64,000 nucleotides of DNA from Ignavibacteria bacterium (lineage in GTDB: Bacteria > Bacteroidota > Ignavibacteria > Ignavibacteriales > Ignavibacteriaceae), in NCBI GenBank assembly GCA_021286645.1, contig JAJTBZ010000097.1:186001-250000 (forward strand). The letters are read 5' to 3'. Below the pieces are notes generated by a model, which searched no databases, was not told where the DNA came from, and saw only the letters and a program-made list of their open reading frames with translations. The position numbers were made by a program, and so were the translations under genes. Shown piece by piece: positions 61,179 to 64,000 of the stretch; position 1 is the first letter of the stretch; each line of letters opens with the position of its first letter.

Positions 61179-62255
61179 CTATTTTAGGACGTCAGTATCC
61201 AGCCCACATATTTCGAGGGCTTTTTTCAACCGCGGCTCTGATATGCCTTCCTGCGAGAGCCTGCGAAGGGCTTCTTCCCTGCTCAACTTACCGGCTCTGA
61301 TAAGGTTACTGTACAGAGCCTGAGAATACGTGAATCCCAATTGTTTGAGAAAAGCTGTGTTTTTAACCGCTTCAAAAATACAGTCGGCGCGCCAGGTTGA
61401 AGTGCAGTCTTCCGGCAGAGCCCATTCAAAAATGCGAAGAGTCTCTTCAACTTCCGATTCATTCCAGTCCGCATAATGATAGTAATCGAATCTGAATATC
61501 TTTGGATATACGAGCCGAAACCAGATTGTGTACTGATTTACATATAACAAGGATGCCTTCAAAAAAACACCTAAATATCTCAGAATAGCAGGGTTGCGGA
61601 GCAGTACATAAATTCCTTTAGATATTCTTAACAAGTTATCCTTTACCATATTAAAAAACGAATAACGATCCTCTGCGTTAATATCAACAGATGCAGGCCC
61701 TGAAGGCAAATATTCAAATCGGTTTCCTCCATAAACAACAGACCGCACATTATATTCATGCGCGATTTTAAAAATGCTCATGTTTATATATTTGCAGGAA
61801 GCGCAGGCAAGATTAATAAAAATGGGAGCTTTTGTTTTTTTATACTGTTCCAAGCAAAAACGGGCAACAGTTTGGTGGTGAGCCGGAGTATCAACCTCAA
61901 TCAGATCGACATTGAGCTTTTCGGCAATTGTGCGGACATTCCTGATAATTTCTGGCGGGGTGAACGGCGTCTTTCCAAACACAGCGAGGCAGCGCAAATT
62001 GAGTTTGGTTGCTAGTTGAACGATTAAGTGGGTACTATCCCTGCCGCCGCTCCAGCCTACTACACAATCGTACTTTCGGCCTTTTCCATTGTAACGGATT
62101 TTCTTTATTAGATTTTCGAGAGCGAGAGTATCTGGCTTTACAAAAATGTGGCTGTTCAGGTTCGGTGAAGCGCATAATTTGCAAAGGCCTGTACTACTAA
62201 GGTGAAAATATTCCGATTCAGAAAGCACGCATGATTTACAAAATTTCTTACTCAT
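61179..62255 (-). CDS. N-acetyl sugar amidotransferase (WbuX/PseA-like)
   Basis: 358 residues. Two C-x2-C ribbons (FCKSCVL, LCKLCAS) are followed by a PP-loop ATPase with CVVGWSGGRDSTHLIVQL, then a TPAHHQTVARFCLEQYK part and INLACASCKYINMSIF with a further Cys pair. This is the plan of the WbpG/PseA/LegG-like enzymes that amidate N-acetyl sugars of surface polysaccharides using ammonia from a partner. No partner HisH/HisF-like or sugar-synthesis genes are next to it, so it is an orphan, boxed in by repeats on both sides. Probably acquired or left behind (inference). Confidence 0.78.
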   Translation of the reverse strand: MSKKFCKSCVLSESEYFHLSSTGLCKLCASPNLNSHIFVKPDTLALENLIKKIRYNGKGRKYDCVVGWSGGRDSTHLIVQLATKLNLRCLAVFGKTPFTPPEIIRNVRTIAEKLNVDLIEVDTPAHHQTVARFCLEQYKKTKAPIFINLACASCKYINMSIFKIAHEYNVRSVVYGGNRFEYLPSGPASVDINAEDRYSFFNMVKDNLLRISKGIYVLLRNPAILRYLGVFLKASLLYVNQYTIWFRLVYPKIFRFDYYHYADWNESEVEETLRIFEWALPEDCTSTWRADCIFEAVKNTAFLKQLGFTYSQALYSNLIRAGKLSREEALRRLSQEGISEPRLKKALEICGLDTDVLK

Positions 62256-62400
62256 ATCTTGACTTTCATTTTGAAAAAAAACGGCATGGTGTTCAAATTG
62301 ATTGTTTAAGGAAATTTATGAAATTGCCCGTATCAAGGCAGACAATAATCATAGTATCGGATGTTTTCTCCAGGGCTAAATATTTGAACTTATATATATG

Positions 62401-62422
62401 ACAATATATATATATATATTGT
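62401..62422. repeat. AT-alternating palindrome
   Basis: ACAAT, a run of alternating AT, and ATTGT give a perfect 22-bp palindrome, 146 bp upstream of the amidotransferase start. It may form a cruciform; no other role is visible. Confidence 0.6.
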
Positions 62423-62503
62423 TAAGGCAAAAAGAGGAATGGAAAATTCTATATTGAGGCGACAGATATCTCCTTTTCATAACTGATCTCCCCTTCTCTC
62501 ATT

Positions 62504-62564
62504 AAAGAAGTACCGGGGTGTTCAGATGTTAGCGCTACTTTAGAGGCGAATTGAGGCAAAATAC
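62504..62564. repeat. R repeat, copy 3
   Basis: AAGAAGTACCGGGG, TTCAGATGTTAGCGC, CTTTAGAGGCGAATTGAGGC. The similarity to copy 1 continues about 80 bp further (a CCCAAACCTTCC-type block and AAAATATGG). Confidence 0.45.
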
Positions 62565-62771
62565 CACAGATTTCACGAGTATCCCAAACCTTCCAGAAAG
62601 TAAAATATGGGCGCAACTTGAGGGAAGATACAGGCTGCCGAGGCAACCGGATATTTATGTTCCATGAATATTTGAGAATGTTTTAAGTTTACATAGGTTT
62701 GAGTGAAAAGTGGCAGGGGTCAAATGAATGTACCAGCCAGTGGCCGGTATGTGCGTAGGGCTTGTTTAAAT

Positions 62772-62984
62772 AAAAGTACCGCCGATGCCAGTGGCATCGA
62801 CTCTGTGCAGTGAAGAAAAGAAAAAAATAGAAGTTTTAGAATGAAAAGTACCCCCGATGCCAATGGCATCGAACCTGTGCGCAGAAGAACAGAATAAAAG
62901 GGAAGCTTCAAAATGAAAAGTACCCCCGATGCCAGTGGCATCGAATCTGTGCGGTGAAGAAAAGAAAAGGAAGCTTTAAAATAA
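62772..62984. repeat. Tandem array of three tRNA-Arg-tail repeats, about 72 bp period
   Basis: Units start at 62772, 62844 and 62916, exactly 72 bp apart, and the real tRNA-Arg 3' end begins 69 bp further on. Each unit is AAAAGTACC(G/C)CCGATGCCA followed by a mirror half TGGCATCGA and CTGTGCG, then a purine-rich spacer (GAAGAAAAG, AAGCTT, AAAATG). The tRNA has the same AAAAGTACCCCCGA and TCGAACCTGTGCGCA ends, but with CAGGAG in place of the palindromic middle (CGATGCCA/TGGCATCG). A minus-strand frame across the array gives a 24-residue repeat, only because 72 is a multiple of three. Confidence 0.85.
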
Positions 62985-62989
62985 AAAAG

Positions 62990-63061
62990 TACCCCCGACA
63001 GGAGTCGAACCTGTGCGCATGGCTCCGGAGGCCACTGCTCTATCCACTGAGCTACGGGGGC
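62990..63061 (-). tRNA. tRNA-Arg (anticodon CCG)
   Basis: A complete cloverleaf on the minus strand. The acceptor GCCCCCG pairs with CGGGGGT, closing with a G-U. The anticodon stem GTGGC/GCCAT (last pair G-U type) carries the loop CTCCGGA, anticodon CCG (reads CGG, Arg). The T arm is ACAGG-TTCGACT-CCTGT. Discriminator A; no CCA encoded. It is followed by T residues, which act as its terminator. Repeats derived from its 3' end follow. Confidence 0.9.
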
Positions 63062-63189
63062 ATTTAAAATACAGACTACAAAGGTAATGTTTCCCGGATA
63101 AATTTCATAATAAAATCGGCGTGTACCTATGGCGGTTTTGCCGTTTTTCTGTCATCCTTATCTGTTTGTGCCGGGTGCTGAAACGGTGC

Positions 63190-63630
63190 TTATTCCCGTG
63201 ATTTTTCTACGAAGTTAACCGCGAATTTAATACATTCCACGCAGACCCTGTCCCGTATTCCCTGTTCTTTCATGTACACGTGGCCTTCGGGCGTACTCAG
63301 ATCGCATTGCACGAGTGCCTTGCAATGCGAAGAGCCGAATTTTTCCTTAAACGCGGCGGTAAGTTCACGTACCGAAGCACTTGCTTTTTCCTTCAGTTCA
63401 TTATTATCGGCGGCCTGACTATCTTCCAGAAAACCGATTGCCATGTACGAGCCGGTAAGTGCCCCGCAGGTTTCCTGCATTCGACCCATGCCTCCGCCAA
63501 AGCCGGCAGCTACCCGTGTGGCAGTAGTAATTTCCAAACCAACGTTTTCCGCAAATGCACCAATGACTGATTGGGCACAGTTGTACCCGTTATCAAATAA
63601 TTCTATAGCCCTATCGGCAGTTTGTGACAT
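63190..63630 (-). CDS. C_GCAxxG_C_C family protein
   Basis: 146 residues, cytoplasmic. The family pattern is clear: YNCAQSVIGAF near residue 18, GFGGGMGRMQETCGALTGSYMAIG in the middle, and the C-terminal Cys positions (SSHCKALVQCDL, RVCVECIKFAV). Members are thought to bind metal or cluster through these Cys; function unknown. Only a short gap separates it from the divergent gene that starts at 63781. Confidence 0.85.
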   Translation of the reverse strand: MSQTADRAIELFDNGYNCAQSVIGAFAENVGLEITTATRVAAGFGGGMGRMQETCGALTGSYMAIGFLEDSQAADNNELKEKASASVRELTAAFKEKFGSSHCKALVQCDLSTPEGHVYMKEQGIRDRVCVECIKFAVNFVEKSRE

Positions 63631-63780
63631 GAATTGTTCCTTTGGTAATTAGATTCTGCAAATATATTACGCCCGGCGGAACGAAAAAAGGTAAAAGGGA
63701 ATAATGATAACAGAAAACAATTCTGTAAATTATTGGTATTGATTAAATTTTACTGCCACAATAGTGCTTAAGGAAATAAC

Positions 63781-64000
63781 ATGTCGCGTGTATATGATAT
63801 AGCCATTATTGGCGGGGGAATTGTGGGTACGGCCGTTGCATTAAAAATTATGGAGACTCGTCCCTGTAAAGTAGTGCTGTTGGAAGCCGAAGATTCGCTT
63901 GCTGCTCACCAGACCGGCAACAATAGCGGGGTAATCCACTCCGGGTTGTATTATAAACCGGGTTCGTTGAAAGCGCTTAATTGCACTCGGGGCAGAAACA
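63781..64000 (+). CDS. lhgO: L-2-hydroxyglutarate oxidase-like FAD enzyme (partial, runs off the right edge)
   Basis: The first 73 codons are in the window. An ATG at 63781 leads to the FAD motif [15 protein letters not shown]. The segment [23 protein letters not shown] then follows, which is a hallmark of LhgO/YgaF and the related D-amino-acid-oxidase-type DAO fold. It would oxidise L-2-hydroxyglutarate at the membrane. The catalytic C-terminal part is not visible. Confidence 0.8.
   Translation, partial: MSRVYDIAIIGGGIVGTAVALKIMETRPCKVVLLEAEDSLAAHQTGNNSGVIHSGLYYKPGSLKALNCTRGRN

Noticed and set aside
62720-62941. Minus-strand frame with a 24-residue internal repeat
   Set aside because: The peptide repeat follows from the 72-bp DNA repeat being a multiple of three. 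No Shine-Dalgarno, and the same DNA matches the tRNA 3' end.
62772-62984. 72-bp tandem units as a CRISPR array
   Set aside because: The spacers are nearly the same in all units, and the repeat is tRNA-derived; no cas gene is present.

Overview
The window most likely comes from a Bacteroidota-related (FCB superphylum) bacterium, with Ignavibacteriota/Chlorobiota-type lineages the best guess. Two secreted proteins end in the PNPFNPST-type C-terminal sorting domain used by the type IX secretion system (T9SS). PorV-like and PorD-like T9SS proteins are encoded near the left end. Shine-Dalgarno sequences are visible at many starts and a TTGACA/TATATT promoter is present. The lineage is inferred from these family signatures only.

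Layout. 1-7.3 kb: the N-terminus of a secreted protein, an acyl-ACP thioesterase, a PAS/GAF histidine kinase, and envelope or T9SS genes (HHH beta-barrel, PorV-like, PorD-like), ending at tRNA-Gln(CTG). 7.4-13.9 kb: a sparse, AT-rich accessory island with gene relics, a lipoprotein with a Cys/His tail, an Mrr-type nuclease on a long coiled coil, a GIY-YIG nuclease, and an overlapping pair of a DUF3800 protein and a BECR-like (barnase/EndoU/RelE-fold) nuclease. 13.9-31.1 kb: a nine-gene chitin/chitobiose cluster consisting of a ROK repressor with a XylR-type operator, ROK sugar kinase, TonB-dependent receptor, T9SS-exported beta-helix protein, SSS symporter, AmpG-like MFS permease, GH94 diacetylchitobiose phosphorylase, GH18 chitinase and a NagB-like/PIG-L fusion. 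The proposed flow is chitin to chitobiose outside or at the surface, uptake, phosphorolysis to GlcNAc-1-P and GlcNAc, phosphorylation of GlcNAc, then deacetylation and deamination. No separate nagA is present.

31-51.7 kb: mostly housekeeping and signalling genes: a tandem adenylate kinase with a degenerate second half, DUF2062 protein, fatty-acid desaturase, patatin, AspT-like transporter, rhomboid protease, RecD-like helicase, a FIST protein with two PAS histidine kinases, an EamA protein, a flavodoxin/ferredoxin protein and a T9SS-exported arginine-deiminase-like protein. 51.8-59.8 kb: a lipid-modification cluster controlled by a MerR protein with a B12-binding domain of the CarH/LitR photoreceptor type. 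It holds DUF1295, DUF1475, a coclaurine N-methyltransferase-like enzyme, an exported protein, an FAD oxidoreductase, DUF1365, a cyclopropane-fatty-acid-synthase-like enzyme and DUF2062. The gene set resembles clusters tied to light or singlet-oxygen responses and to furan or methylated fatty acids.

59.8-63.1 kb: a decayed, repeat-rich zone next to tRNA-Arg(CCG). It contains a histidine-kinase pseudogene, a truncated Fic protein, an orphan N-acetyl-sugar amidotransferase gene, and several copies of a repeat built from the 3' end of the tRNA with an inserted palindrome; three of them form a tandem array of about 72 bp per unit. The window ends with a C_GCAxxG_C_C family gene and the start of an L-2-hydroxyglutarate-oxidase-like gene.
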